Source of the DNA: Dichetophora obliterata
Lineage: Eukaryota > Arthropoda > Insecta > Diptera > Sciomyzidae
Direction: 5' to 3'
DNA length: 64,000 nt
Assembly (NCBI GenBank): GCA_963920525.1
Contig: OY986440.1
Location: 20,918,187 to 20,982,186 of the forward strand
Both the position numbers and the translations under genes were made by a program. Every line of letters starts with the position of its first letter. Positions within the stretch are counted from its first letter, which is position 1. The notes beneath the pieces are model-generated. The model was given only the letters and a program-made list of their open reading frames with translations, made no database searches and had not been told where the DNA came from. Below, one piece after another: positions 8,930-19,099 of this stretch.

Positions 8930-11900
8930 ATGGCAAATTTTGTAAAAGTTCGCGATTCTGCTTGTAATGCAATAAAAAGATATTTGCAAGCAAGCCAGAA
9001 CGATAAAGAGTCATTAGATCGTGAAATTATTCAAAGCCACCTGTTGCTGCTCAACGAGCAATGGAAACGTTTTGGTCAGGCCCAGGAATCTGTTGAGATT
9101 TCCTGTGGTGCGGATACAATCGCCGTTGAAGAAGAAGCACGGCATCAAGCAGAGTCATGGTATTTGCTAGCCTTGGCTAATTTCAATCGCCTTTTGAATG
9201 CTATGGAGCAACCAGACGTTTCACCAACCCGCACGCCAAGCAGAGATAGAATCCGTTTACCACAAATTGAGCTTCCAAGGTTTTCTGGCGATCCCACAGA
9301 GTGGTTAGCGTTTCATGACATGTTCAAGACGCTTGTACACTCAAATGATACTTTGTCTCAGAGTCAAAAGCTGCACTACCTTCGCAGCTGCTTAAAGGGA
9401 GAAGCCTTGCAGGTCATCAAAAATTTTCAACTAAGTGATGCAAACTACATAGAGGCATGGGAAATGCTGAATTCACGCTTCCAGGTAATGAGAGTTATTG
9501 TTGACCATCATCTCATGGCAATATTTTCAGTAAAAAAGGCAATCAGCGATTCTGCGCACGACATAAAACAAGTTGTGGATCCCGTTTTACAGCACACGCG
9601 CGCTCTAAAGGCTCTGCGTCGTCCAGTCGAGTTTTGGGATGACTGGCTGGTGCACGTCGTAGTGTCAAAACTAGCTTATGATACAAGAAAACATTGGGAG
9701 TTATCGCTGCCCAATGATCAGTTGCCCACATTTGAGGAGCTTCTAGCATTTTTGCAAACTCGTTGCCGTTCACTTGAAATGCTTTCGGGCGCTGGCGTCG
9801 CAGCTTCAAATGTCAACAAAACTGCACAGAGAAAATCAACAAACGTTTTTCACACAGTTGAAGGTCATCGACCAGCTGTCGTGCCTAAAACTGCAAGTAA
9901 CACTACTGAATCAAGCAACTGCCTGTGCTGCAACCAAGGGCACAGAATATATGTCTGCACAGTCTTTCTTAGTTTGGACTCCAGTGCTAGGGCACACTTA
10001 ATTAAAGATAAAAATGCGTGCTGGAATTGTCTTAGTACTGGTCATCTCGCCGCAAAGTGTCGTAGCCTATCAAATTGTCACATTTGTCATTTACGACACC
10101 ACACTCTTCTTCACCGTTTTTCTACCGCACCTGCTGAAGTAACGAATTCCTGCGCAGATTTAAGAGTCGCACAGCCTCATGTTCATCATGCCGCCGCTTT
10201 TAATGTTCACTCCGCTGCTTTCGACCGCACTTTCAATGCTGACTCCACCGACGCCCCACGGAGGGACACACCCGCATGTTCTGCTGCTTTTTATAAAACC
10301 TCATCTTCGTCAACTGCTTATACCGCTACCGCTAGATCACCAACCACTTCTGATACCTGTTTAAGCTCACCCGCACATAAGAATTCAATAAACACTGCAG
10401 TTACAGCCGCTGAAACTACTTCGCATCATGCAGAAACTGAAAAGGCCATTCTGCTGGCAACCGCTGCCATTTACATTCGAGATAATGCCGGACGGTGGCA
10501 ACCCGCTCGAGTGTTGTTCGACAACGGCTCACATGCTTCGTTTATTACAGAATCTTGCATGCAACGCCTTCGCTTAAAACGAAAACCATCATTAGTACGC
10601 GTGACGGGAATTGCATCGTCACAAGGAGGTGTCGTCAAAGGCCAAGTTTCGCTGTGTTTGACGTCACGAGCATCAAATTCCAATTTTGAAATTAAGGCTT
10701 TAATATTACCAAAAATTACAAACAATTTACCAACCGTTAACGTACGTGATATGGCATGGCCACACCTGCAAGCACTCTCACTAGCAGATCCATGTTATGC
10801 AAAACCTGCACCGATTGATTTGCTAATTGGAATGGACGAAATGGATAAATTTCTTCAGCCAGGCTTGCACAAGGGTCCGCCAGGTACGCCAATGGCGCAA
10901 CAAACCGTTTTTGGCTGGGTACTTTTTGGTAATGCCCCCTCGATGGAAAGTATTTCCACTACTGTTTCAACAATGCATTGTGATGTTCAACTGATGCGTG
11001 CCGTAAGCAAATTTTGGGAACAAGAGGAGCTACCAAAAAGAAAGCATCTCACAACTGAGGAGACATTTTGTGAACAACATTTCAACGAGACGCATTCCAG
11101 ATCCGTCGATGGTCGCTTTATTGTTCGACTTCCACTCAGAGGCTTCGTACCAATTGGTGAGTCAAAAAATAATGCTGTTCGTAGTCTATTTCGTTTAGAA
11201 AGGAAATTCGCCGCTGATGAAAATTTGCGCATACGCTACTCTGAGTTCATGCAAGAGCTTCTAAGCATGGGTCATATGGAGCCGACCCATAGTGTTCCAC
11301 GAGAATGCTACTATATGCCGCATCACGCAGTCTTAAAGGACACAAGTACTACCACCAAATTAAGGGTAGTATTCAACGCATCGATGAAAACGTCATCAGG
11401 TCATTCGCTGAACGATGCCTTAATGGTAGGCCCTCAGCTACAGCCAGATCTTTTCAGCATACTGGTACGTTTCAGAACCCACCGATACGCAATGACTGCC
11501 GATATAGAAAAAATGTATCGCCAGGTACTTGTTGATGAAAATGATGTCGATTATCAACGCATTATTTGGCGAAAGACGCCGTTTGAGCCTATGCAAGATT
11601 ATAGAATGCTGCGTGTAACCTACGGTGTAGCCGCCGCCTCTCATCTGGCAGTTAAATCGCTTCAACAAACCGCTAATGATGCCACAGCTAATCAGAAGGA
11701 ATCAGCAGAAGTCATCATCCGCGATTTTTATATGGATGACTTGCTAACCGGTTCCTGGTCAATCGAAAACCTAAAGATTCTTCAAAAGGATATTTCACAT
11801 ATTTTATCACAAGGTTGCTTTCCGCTCCGTAAATGGGCTACGAACTGTAAGGAGCTCGTAAGCAACATACCACACGACTTCAAAAAGACATCGCATCTTT

Positions 11901-14296
11901 TAGCTGATGATTTTGAGGTACGAACTTTGGGTATTCTGTGGAATACTGATGGAGATTTTTTAACGATTGCCGTTCGCCTGAAAGAAATACCTGTTTTGAT
12001 AACTAAAAGGATTTTCCTTTCTGATGCTAGCATGTTATTTGACCCGCTAGGCCTGATTGCCCCATGCACCATCCGCTCGAAAATCTGGCTGCAACAAATT
12101 TGGCAAGCCGACATAGACTGGGATGAGCCAGTACCCGCAAGTATACTTAGGGATTGGTCTGCGCACCGCTTGGAGCTACCAAAGCTCTCGTCGCTCAAAC
12201 TACATCGCTGGATTGGGACCAATCAAACTGCCGCCAACACAGAATTTCATGTCTTCACTGACGCGTCCGAGCGCGCCTATGCTGCTGTCGTATACTCGCG
12301 ATCTATTCACGAAGATGGGCATATTGATGTTGTTTTAGTTGCCGCACGCGCAAAGGTCGCACCGCTTAAATCTACTACGTTACCCCGCTTAGAGCTATGT
12401 GCCGCTCACCTAGGTGCCAAAATTGTAAGACAAATTGTTGATAGCTTCGAATTCAATCCAAGCATGTTGTACGCATGGACGGACTCTACAGTCACATTAT
12501 CTTGGTTGCAAGGCCATCCAAGCCGTTGGTCTACTTACGTTGCAAACCGCGTCGCTGAAGTACAAGAAGTTTTGCCGCCTGCATGTTGGAGACATGTCCG
12601 CTCAGAGCACAATCCTGCCGATTGTGCGTCTAGAGGCGTTTCACCCTCCCAACTTCTTGACCATCAGTTATGGTGGCATGGTCCACGATGGTTGCTGTCT
12701 GGTACAAGCGATTGGCAACACAGAACTTCATCGAAGCATACAACTGACTTGGAGCTAAAAAAGAAGGTCCTGACAGCGCACACCGCAAGCACTGAGAAAT
12801 GCTGGGAATTGCTTACCATGTATTCGTCTTATTCTAAGCTTAAGAGAATAACTGCCTACCTTCGACGATTCAGCCACAATTTAAGATCTGCTTCTCAAGA
12901 ACGAAAAACAGGGCCGCTCACAATCTCTGAAATTTGCGAAGCCGATATGGCTCTGGTAAAGTATGTTCAAAGCACCGCATTTTCGAATGAAATTTCTCTT
13001 TGCAGATTAAGTAAACCTATACCATTACGAAGCAGTTTACTGCGACTACAGCCGTTTCTAGACGCTAATGGGACCCTTCGTGTTGCTGGCCGTATTCGAA
13101 ATGCTGATATTGCCGTCGCAGCAAAGCATCCCATAATCCTGCCTAAAGATTCCCCGCTCGTAAAGCTCGTATTAGCTGAAATCCATGCATTCACGCTACA
13201 CGCTGGACCGCATATAATGCAAGCTGTATTGCAACGTCGCTTCTGGGTCCCAGGGTCCCGTAATATTGTTCGCAAATTCTATCGCAACTGTGTTAAATGC
13301 AAACGAATAAATCGCCAACCCTTGCAGCAGGTGATGGCGGATCTTCCTCTAAGCCGCGTTACGAGTTCACGTTGCTTCCTGCGCAGCGCTGTCGATTTCG
13401 CAGGTCCATTTCTACTTAAGTTTTCAGCTGGGAGAGGAGCCAAATCAACAAAGGGTTATGCTTGCTCCTTTACGTGCATGAGCACAGGCGCTATGCACTT
13501 GGAGCTGGTTGGAGATTTGTCGACAGCTGCCTTCTTAAACGCCTTTAAACGTTTTATAAACCGTAGGGGATACTGCCAACATGTTTACTCCGACAACGGC
13601 ACTAATTTTGTGGGTGCCGAAAGGGAGCTCCGCAATACATTTGACCAATGCATGGCCGATCAAAATATTCGTCGCTATTTCGAGGACTCGCAAATAACAT
13701 GGCATTTCAACCCGCCGAGTGCACCCCACATGGGGGGATATTGGGAAACTGGTATCAAAAGAGTTAAGTACCATTTAAAGCGCGTACTTGCTGATACATT
13801 GTTAACATATGAGGAGTTCAATACTCTGCTCACCGAAGTTGAAGCCTGCGTTAACTCTCGGCCTATTTGCTCAAATATAACAAGCGCTTTTGATTCTGAA
13901 ACTCTAACACCTGGGCACTTCATCACAGGAGAGCCTCTGAAGTCGCTGCCAGAAGCTGATATTCGAGACTTTTATGGCACGCTAGGTCAGCGTTGGAATA
14001 TGATCGTCGCTATGAGGCAACACTTTTGGAAGCGTTGGCGAAGCGAGTATTTAGTCAGTCTTCAACAGCGAACGAAATGGTTTCGCCCATCTAACAATCT
14101 CCAAGCTGACGATATTGTAGTAATACATGACGAGCGCGTGCCACCGACAAAATGGAAGCTTGGACGCGTAATTCATTGTCACCCTGGGCTAGATGGAGAG
14201 GTCCGAGTTGTAAGAGTGAAAACTCATGAGGGAGAACTTTTACGTCCTGTTGTTAAGCTAACTCTTTTGCCAACGAAAAATGATTTATTCACTTAA
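8930..14296 (+). CDS. BEL/Pao gag-pol polyprotein
   Basis: A single frame of 1,789 codons including stop starts at the first ATG (8930, context AAAATGGC). Domains in order: a Gag region (DUF1759-like, PRFSGDPTEW near residue 115), a CCHC-type knuckle CWNCLSTGHLAAKC near 363-377, and an aspartic protease of DUF1758 type near 528 with DNG where DSG/DTG is usual. Then come a reverse transcriptase with YMDD near 933, an RNase H with FTDAS near 1108, an HHCC integrase zinc finger near 1419-1457, and an integrase core with VDFAG, YSDNG and GGYWE. The last Asp-Glu spacing is 50 residues. A C-terminal DUF5641-like domain (FWKRWRSEYL, DDIVVI, PPTKWKLGRV) closes the protein. No stop, frameshift or envelope is seen. 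Length is usual for insect Pao elements. Confidence 0.95.
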   Translation: MANFVKVRDSACNAIKRYLQASQNDKESLDREIIQSHLLLLNEQWKRFGQAQESVEISCGADTIAVEEEARHQAESWYLLALANFNRLLNAMEQPDVSPTRTPSRDRIRLPQIELPRFSGDPTEWLAFHDMFKTLVHSNDTLSQSQKLHYLRSCLKGEALQVIKNFQLSDANYIEAWEMLNSRFQVMRVIVDHHLMAIFSVKKAISDSAHDIKQVVDPVLQHTRALKALRRPVEFWDDWLVHVVVSKLAYDTRKHWELSLPNDQLPTFEELLAFLQTRCRSLEMLSGAGVAASNVNKTAQRKSTNVFHTVEGHRPAVVPKTASNTTESSNCLCCNQGHRIYVCTVFLSLDSSARAHLIKDKNACWNCLSTGHLAAKCRSLSNCHICHLRHHTLLHRFSTAPAEVTNSCADLRVAQPHVHHAAAFNVHSAAFDRTFNADSTDAPRRDTPACSAAFYKTSSSSTAYTATARSPTTSDTCLSSPAHKNSINTAVTAAETTSHHAETEKAILLATAAIYIRDNAGRWQPARVLFDNGSHASFITESCMQRLRLKRKPSLVRVTGIASSQGGVVKGQVSLCLTSRASNSNFEIKALILPKITNNLPTVNVRDMAWPHLQALSLADPCYAKPAPIDLLIGMDEMDKFLQPGLHKGPPGTPMAQQTVFGWVLFGNAPSMESISTTVSTMHCDVQLMRAVSKFWEQEELPKRKHLTTEETFCEQHFNETHSRSVDGRFIVRLPLRGFVPIGESKNNAVRSLFRLERKFAADENLRIRYSEFMQELLSMGHMEPTHSVPRECYYMPHHAVLKDTSTTTKLRVVFNASMKTSSGHSLNDALMVGPQLQPDLFSILVRFRTHRYAMTADIEKMYRQVLVDENDVDYQRIIWRKTPFEPMQDYRMLRVTYGVAAASHLAVKSLQQTANDATANQKESAEVIIRDFYMDDLLTGSWSIENLKILQKDISHILSQGCFPLRKWATNCKELVSNIPHDFKKTSHLLADDFEVRTLGILWNTDGDFLTIAVRLKEIPVLITKRIFLSDASMLFDPLGLIAPCTIRSKIWLQQIWQADIDWDEPVPASILRDWSAHRLELPKLSSLKLHRWIGTNQTAANTEFHVFTDASERAYAAVVYSRSIHEDGHIDVVLVAARAKVAPLKSTTLPRLELCAAHLGAKIVRQIVDSFEFNPSMLYAWTDSTVTLSWLQGHPSRWSTYVANRVAEVQEVLPPACWRHVRSEHNPADCASRGVSPSQLLDHQLWWHGPRWLLSGTSDWQHRTSSKHTTDLELKKKVLTAHTASTEKCWELLTMYSSYSKLKRITAYLRRFSHNLRSASQERKTGPLTISEICEADMALVKYVQSTAFSNEISLCRLSKPIPLRSSLLRLQPFLDANGTLRVAGRIRNADIAVAAKHPIILPKDSPLVKLVLAEIHAFTLHAGPHIMQAVLQRRFWVPGSRNIVRKFYRNCVKCKRINRQPLQQVMADLPLSRVTSSRCFLRSAVDFAGPFLLKFSAGRGAKSTKGYACSFTCMSTGAMHLELVGDLSTAAFLNAFKRFINRRGYCQHVYSDNGTNFVGAERELRNTFDQCMADQNIRRYFEDSQITWHFNPPSAPHMGGYWETGIKRVKYHLKRVLADTLLTYEEFNTLLTEVEACVNSRPICSNITSAFDSETLTPGHFITGEPLKSLPEADIRDFYGTLGQRWNMIVAMRQHFWKRWRSEYLVSLQQRTKWFRPSNNLQADDIVVIHDERVPPTKWKLGRVIHCHPGLDGEVRVVRVKTHEGELLRPVVKLTLLPTKNDLFT

Positions 14297-14429
14297 ATTT
14301 TTGCTTATCGTTTAATGTAATGTAAAATGAATTAACTACAATTGTTTTTTGGTTTCCTTGAAAATTTGATTTGTAACACTTAATATTAAAATATTTTGTT
14401 TTAGTTTTGAACTAAACTAAGCCGTTCAA

Positions 14430-14440
14430 GGCGGCCGGAA
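14430..14440 (+). other. polypurine tract of BEL/Pao element
   Basis: GGCGGCCGGAA lies directly against the 3' LTR, in the position where plus-strand DNA synthesis is primed. It is interrupted by two cytosines, so it is purine-rich rather than pure. Confidence 0.6.
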
Positions 14441-14611
14441 TGTTCGCGCCAATCTGGCAACACTCTTTTTTATAGTATACTTTTATATTAGTTGAATAAA
14501 GGTCTGTCGTTTTAACCGCACGTGTTTTTTCTTATCTCGCAAATTATTAGACAATTCGCCCGCAAAATCGAAAGTAAGTTCAAATCCGCTATTACGTAAA
14601 ATTCGCTAACA
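14441..14611 (+). repeat. 3' LTR of BEL/Pao element
   Basis: 171 bp with no difference from the 5' LTR at 3305-3475. Followed by the target duplicate CTTGT at 14612-14616. Confidence 0.95.
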
Positions 14612-14689
14612 CTTGTTGTTTTGATGAAAAAAACAGTAAAATAATTTGCGCTTAGCTGCAAGAATTTTTGCAAATAAATGCTATGTCAT

Positions 14690-15235
14690 ATGAAAGGTGC
14701 TATGTCATTTTTTGAGTAAAAAGTCAATATTTTGGACCTTTTTGACATAATTATAAAACATAATTACACTGACGTAACGGTACAGTTGAACCTATTTTTG
14801 TGAAGTGATTTTATTGAACTTTTGAGCAAAAAAAATTTTTAATGAAATATATTAATGGACAGCGGAGACATTTGCATCGAAAGACTTAAATTTTCATGTC
14901 GTTTTTTCGCATTCTTAGGTAACGATGTTGTATGGAAAAGTCGTTGTACTGAAAATTTCTGCAATTTTGAATATATGTGAGTGTTTTTGATGTCAAAACA
15001 ACAGAAATTGTTTAAAACTAAATACACAAAAAACTCCGATGGAAAAAAGTATTATAATAACAAAATTACCGTTAGTTGAAAAAGTTCGGAGGGGGCGTGG
15101 CAAAAACTAAGTATGTAACATTTTAAGTTGGGATGCACTTAATATGTATACCTAGGCTGAGCAAAATCCGTTGAGCCGTTTAGATTTGTATAAAGGCCAA
15201 ACAAACAGAAAATGAGTTTTATTACTATACATGGA
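14690..15235 (+). repeat. dispersed AT-rich repeat, longest copy
   Basis: About 550 bp shared with 2245-2410, 27800-28250 and, in inverse, 40910-41300. Landmarks in order are TCAATATTTTGGACC, GGACAGCGGAGA, GCATCGAAAG, TCGTTGTACTGAAAAT, a GGAGGGGGCGTGGC block and a terminal CAAACAAACAGAAAATGAGTTTTATT. The last resembles the 3' ends of the repeats at 54902 and 55526. Transposon class not established. Confidence 0.65.
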
Positions 15236-15422
15236 GCGTGAGGCGCCTTAATACTAATACTGGGGTGCTTTGCCAAGAGTCACACGTATTCTTATGCTCT
15301 GTCACTCATTCGACAAACAACTAATATTTGTTCGTAGAATGAGTAATAATTGGCGAAGCAGCATTGTTTCAAATGATATGCAATCAGGGAATGGAAATAA
15401 ACTTTAACGAACAGTTCGTTTT

Positions 15423-15542
15423 CGATATGTTCTTTTTTTACAAGAAGCTCAATCTTTATTCCGCTTTATTTGCATATCATATTACCTGCCATCTGAAGAA
15501 TGGTACGCTGAGCACATTAGAGAGAGCCAATATTTACTTCAG
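15423..15542 (+). pseudogene. exon A of a decayed gene of unrecognised family
   Basis: In the frame ending at 15542 the sequence reads YYLPSEEWYAEHIRESQYLLQ and stops at a consensus donor (CAG then GTATGC). Exon B at 17231 continues with VVKCDNRACC. A W-x-x-H-x-R-x-S-Q-Y-x-x-Q-x-V-K-C run is reminiscent of an uncharacterised arthropod/cnidarian protein family, but I do not know its function. A stop lies in frame at 15405, so the upstream part is lost or shifted. The intron is now about 1.7 kb because a retrotransposon lies in it. Confidence 0.5.
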
Positions 15543-15633
15543 GTATGCGGTAATTTATTTTTTTAATTTATTTATTTTTAATTTTTTAATGACCAAAATA
15601 ATGATTTTTTTTAATTATTATTTAAGGTTGTAA

Positions 15634-17135
15634 TCAGCTGTGGGCTCAGCGTTAATCCTAATAAAACTGAGTTAGTAGTTTTCACAAGAAAACACAATGT
15701 ACCTCAAATTAGCCCTCCAAAACTGGGAAATACAAGTCTTATCTTCTCAGATCAAGCAAAATACCTGGGCCTTATACTGGATAGGAAACTAAACTGGAAG
15801 CCCAATCTGCTCGAAAGAGCCAAAAAAGCGAACATTGCCCTATACTCTTGCAAAAAGGCGGTGGGTAGCAAATGGGGTTTACAGCCAAGTGTTACTCACT
15901 GGCTTTATACAGCAGTTGTAAGGCCAATATTGCTATATGGTGCTATTGTCTGGTGGCATGCACTCGAAAAACAGACTCACCATAACCTTCTCCGTAAAGT
16001 TCAAAGATCAGCTGAACTGTGCATTAGCGGAGCCCTAAGAACCACTCGGACAGACGCATTAGACACAATGCTCCATCTTACACCACTTGATATCCTAGCT
16101 AAACAGATGGCCGCTAATACAGCCATCCGCCTAGTAGCCACCTCCCAGTGGAAAGAAGGTACACTAGGACATTCTTGTATCAGAAAATTTCTCCCTCCTT
16201 TACCTAGGTCCATTGACTACATCACACAAAAACTACTCTTTGAGAGGAAGTTCGATGTATCCATTCCCTCTCGAGAAGAGTGGGAACAAGAAAATCGTTC
16301 ACCTCACAATGTCATTGAGATCTTTACGGATGGATCAAAACTTGATGGCAAAGTAGGTGGAGGAGTCTACTCAGAAACATTAAACATCAATATAGCCTTC
16401 AGGCTCCCTGACCATTGCAGTGTATTTCAAGCTGAAATCGCTGCTATACATGAAGCGTTAACTTGGCTTCAGAAAAATGATATATCTTCCATGGATATAT
16501 GCATACTTTCTGACCTAGGAACTGTTGAAATAACATCTGAAACAGTTTTCAACTGCCGCAGATCTCTAAACGAGATGGCAGAGCAGCTTAAAATTATCCT
16601 ATGCTGGATTCCTGGACATAGGGATTTTCTAGGTAACTGCAGAGCAGATGAACTCGCTCGCACAGGTACTACCAAACAACTATCTTCAGACAAGACAAAC
16701 CTTGGTATTCCTCTCACCACATGTAAACTCCTTACACATGAGTTATCCTGTATTAACACCAACAAAAGATGGTCAGCAGGTAACACTTGTAATATAGCAC
16801 GGCAAATTTGGCCCAAACTCAATCTGAAGCGTTCAAAAGAACTCATATCTCTTAGTAGAGATCACATTGGCACCATGATAGGGATCCTGACAGGGCACTG
16901 CCTTATTGGCAGGCACGCTCAAAGATTAAACATACCCCACAACGACTTCTGCAGAAGCTGTAGAGATGAGGAGGAGGTGGAATCTACAGAACACCTTCTC
17001 TGCACCTGCCTAGCGCTGGCTCAAAAACGTTTTCTTCACCTAAACAACTGGTTTTTCAGAGACCTCGAAGAACTCTCGGAAATATCGATATACCGAATCC
17101 TAAGCTTTGTGAACAGCTCAAGCTGGTTTGAATAG
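15634..17135 (+). pseudogene. reverse transcriptase C-terminus and RNase H of truncated element
   Basis: The frame is open from the truncation point through 17135. It begins within the RT palm/thumb (NPNKTELVVF, YLGLILDRKLNW) and continues through the PILLYGAIVWW block typical of non-LTR enzymes. RNase H follows, with FTDGSK, FQAEIAAIHEAL, ILSDLG (usually SDSQ) and WIPGHRDFLGNCRADELAR. A zinc-knuckle-like C-terminal segment (CRSC, HLLCTC) is present. The catalytic half of RT is missing, so it cannot mobilise itself. RNase H residues D, E, D, H and D appear retained. Confidence 0.85.
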
Positions 17136-17227
17136 AGAAGGGAGATCAACCCCTGTGGTACCACAATGGGCCTTATTGGCCTAAGTGCGTCTCAATTTGA
17201 GGCAGCCACTTTAACCTAACCTAACCT
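15634..17227 (+). mobile_element. 5'-truncated non-LTR retrotransposon (RT C-terminus plus RNase H)
   Basis: Flanked by the 10-bp direct repeat AAGGTTGTAA (15624-15633 and 17228-17237), a target duplication typical of target-primed insertion. The 5' end is truncated inside the reverse transcriptase. The 3' end has a UTR of about 75 bp and a tail of TAACC/CCTAA repeats. A related 3' end is found at 34775-34852. The RNase H domain places it near I, LOA or R1-like lineages; the exact clade is not resolved. Confidence 0.85.
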
Positions 17228-17230
17228 AAG
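17209..17230 (+). repeat. (CCTAA)n-like 3' tail
   Basis: Three to four CCTAA units end the retrotransposon. CCTAA is the complement of TTAGG, the ancestral insect telomere unit that Diptera have lost. Here it reads as an element tail, not a telomere. Confidence 0.75.
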
Positions 17231-17644
17231 GTTGTAAAATGCGACAATCGGGCCTGCTGTAGCCCACTCCGGAGTGATCTGTACTTGATTCTTCACGACT
17301 GTTTTCTGCCACCTCCACACCCTATCAAGCAGATTGATAAGCATCTGACTATCCCAGATCCGGGTGAGCATGACGGAAAGTTATTTGCTTCCTTTTGATT
17401 CGCCACTGCTTATCGATTCAATCTTTACATGCCTTCATGGACTTGCCCTATGACCTCTTTTGCCCCAGTGTACGTGGTGATCTAGAAAAAAGATGCTGCA
17501 ATACATGCGGGATTAATTTTTCATCCATCACAAGAGCTGCAGAGAGCGCAGTCCACCGTGCACCAGCGCACAAAGTGCGACCTTCACGGATTATCACACG
17601 TCGAGCTAATGAGCTTCTGTGTGCAAGCGATAACGGTGCCTAAA
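17231..17644 (+). pseudogene. exon B of a decayed gene of unrecognised family
   Basis: The exon starts after an AAG acceptor that was duplicated by the retrotransposon insertion. It opens in phase with exon A (VVKCDNRACC), continues through FLPPPHP and, after a frame change near 17390, ends with LPYDLFCPSVRGDLEKRCC, NTCGINF and a C2H2-like histidine pair before the stop near 17643. At least one frameshift makes it a pseudogene. A Cys-Cys start, proline-rich middle and terminal zinc-finger-like motif are visible; the function is unknown to me. Confidence 0.5.
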
Positions 17645-17934
17645 AGGAGCAGATGATTTTACCGAAAATCACATGGGACATGCTGGTTCCGGTAGTCACT
17701 CTCGAGACCGCTCATGAGTTCCCATTGACTGAATTAGAATGAATATTCCTTCATCAATTTTAGAAGTTCTCATTTTAAATGACTTACTTTTACTTAATAA
17801 GCATTTTATTGTTAGATTTTTTTTATTCTCATTTTAAACTACGATCTCAGTAATAATGAAATAAATTACGAGCTTTTTTTAATAAATCCAACACAATGAA
17901 GCATTGATTAACATATTTACACGAACAATCTCAC

Positions 17935-18038
17935 GTGTGATTAGAGGGGGTCGAGCCAAATCTCACGATATTTCCCTTGGGAAGGGGGGATTAAAAAAAT
18001 CGCAAAAATCACCTCACGTAATTAATGGACGCCCCCTT
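17935..18038. repeat. short dispersed repeat, TIR-like GGGGGCGTCCATTAATTACGTGAG
   Basis: Inverse copy of the repeat end at 448-530. TCACGTGTGATTAGAGGGGG stands at the left and CTCACGTAATTAATGGACGC plus a C-run at the right. A MITE of about 100 bp is the simplest reading. Confidence 0.55.
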
Positions 18039-18535
18039 ACTTGTATGCGGGACCTAATGCTTACAATAGTTTGCCGTAAAATATAAGAAATGAAGTATCA
18101 ATTAGTTCATATACAAATAAATTGAAGAAATACATCCTAACTAACACTTAATAGATTTTGTACATATATATGATATAAAAAAATGATCTCATAATGATAA
18201 GACTGAAATATATTTTATATTTTAAGAATAGTAGCTAAGCCAGATGGGTAGGCTCCTTCGTGGCCTCAGGACAATGGAGCAAAATATTGCATATTTGTAT
18301 AAAAATATATTTTTAAAATAACATTAAAAATAAAAATAAAAAGTTGCGCAGTTTTGGTTAATAAGTTTTGGACCGATTCAAAATAAAACACGCTGATGCA
18401 TTCCAAAATGCATTTAGGAACTCAGCTTTAATATTTGAATGAATTAATGCATGAGTACTTCTTCGTCTAGTAAGTATGTAAGTAAGAAGTAATTCTAGTA
18501 AAACTAATTATTTCTTAAGGTAAAGAGGAATGGTG

Positions 18536-18990
18536 GCCATAGCCTACCAAGAATAATATATTTATATAACATTCTTGGTAGCATATATAAGAATAATATA
18601 TTTATATAACATTCTTGGTAGCCTACTGGGTAGAGTGCGTGACTCGTAAGCTAAAACACCGCAGTTCAAACCGCAGCTTAGACAGAATGTTTTTCAATTG
18701 AAAGGGTATTTGAAAAGGTAATTGGTATTTGAGAAAGTTTTTTCAATTGAAATTTATATTTCTGCTGCGGCCGACACATCTTTGAAACTTTAAAACCTCC
18801 GAGAGTACAAACTGCCATGTGTAAAAACTGCCATCTAAAGCTTCTTGAGAACATGAGCCGTTCGGAGTCGACATGAAGCATGTAGGTTCAGTTCTCGATT
18901 ATTTGTGTACTAACAATAACACTCACAACACAATTGATCATAAGAATCTTGGTCAAATTCGTTTTAAGTAGTGGAATGACCAATTCGTTT
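18536..18990 (+). repeat. candidate tRNA-derived SINE with an upstream duplicated hairpin
   Basis: A 34-bp unit (AAGAATAATATATTTATATA then ACATTCTTGGTAGC) occurs twice in tandem at about 18550-18621. It can fold, CTACCAAGAAT pairing with ATTCTTGGTAG. Next comes a tRNA-like head with an A-box-like TAGCCTACTGGGTAGAG and a B-box-like CAGTTCAAACCGC. The body (TTTGAGAAAGTTTTTTCAATTG, ending near CAATTGATCATAAGAA) recurs at 22150-22370. Confidence 0.5.
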
Positions 18991-19099
18991 TTTTCAGCGA
19001 ATCTCAAAATCACAAAACATTCAAAAGAACAAATTTTGTAGAGAGACACCTTTCTGTAAAATATAAGTAAATATATGCAAAATACGGACTATTTTCTAG

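Larger units (their letters stand above)
3305..14611 (+). mobile_element. BEL/Pao LTR retrotransposon, structurally complete, carrying a nested CR1 element
   Basis: The element is bounded by two 171-bp LTRs (3305-3475 and 14441-14611) that begin TG and end CA and read identically base for base. They are flanked by the 5-bp direct repeat CTTGT (3300-3304 and 14612-14616), the target duplication expected for this group. A primer-binding site follows the left LTR and a purine run precedes the right one. One uninterrupted gag-pol frame fills 8930-14296. The long leader is interrupted by an antisense CR1 retrotransposon (about 3568-8500). No envelope-like frame is present. Identical LTRs and an open frame point to a young insertion, and the CR1 is younger still. 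Confidence 0.95.

Noticed and set aside
10471..13926. Minus-strand open frames within gag-pol
   Set aside because: Shadows of the BEL polyprotein; no independent protein features.
17209..17230. Interstitial telomere
   Set aside because: The CCTAA units sit exactly at a retrotransposon 3' end inside its target duplication.
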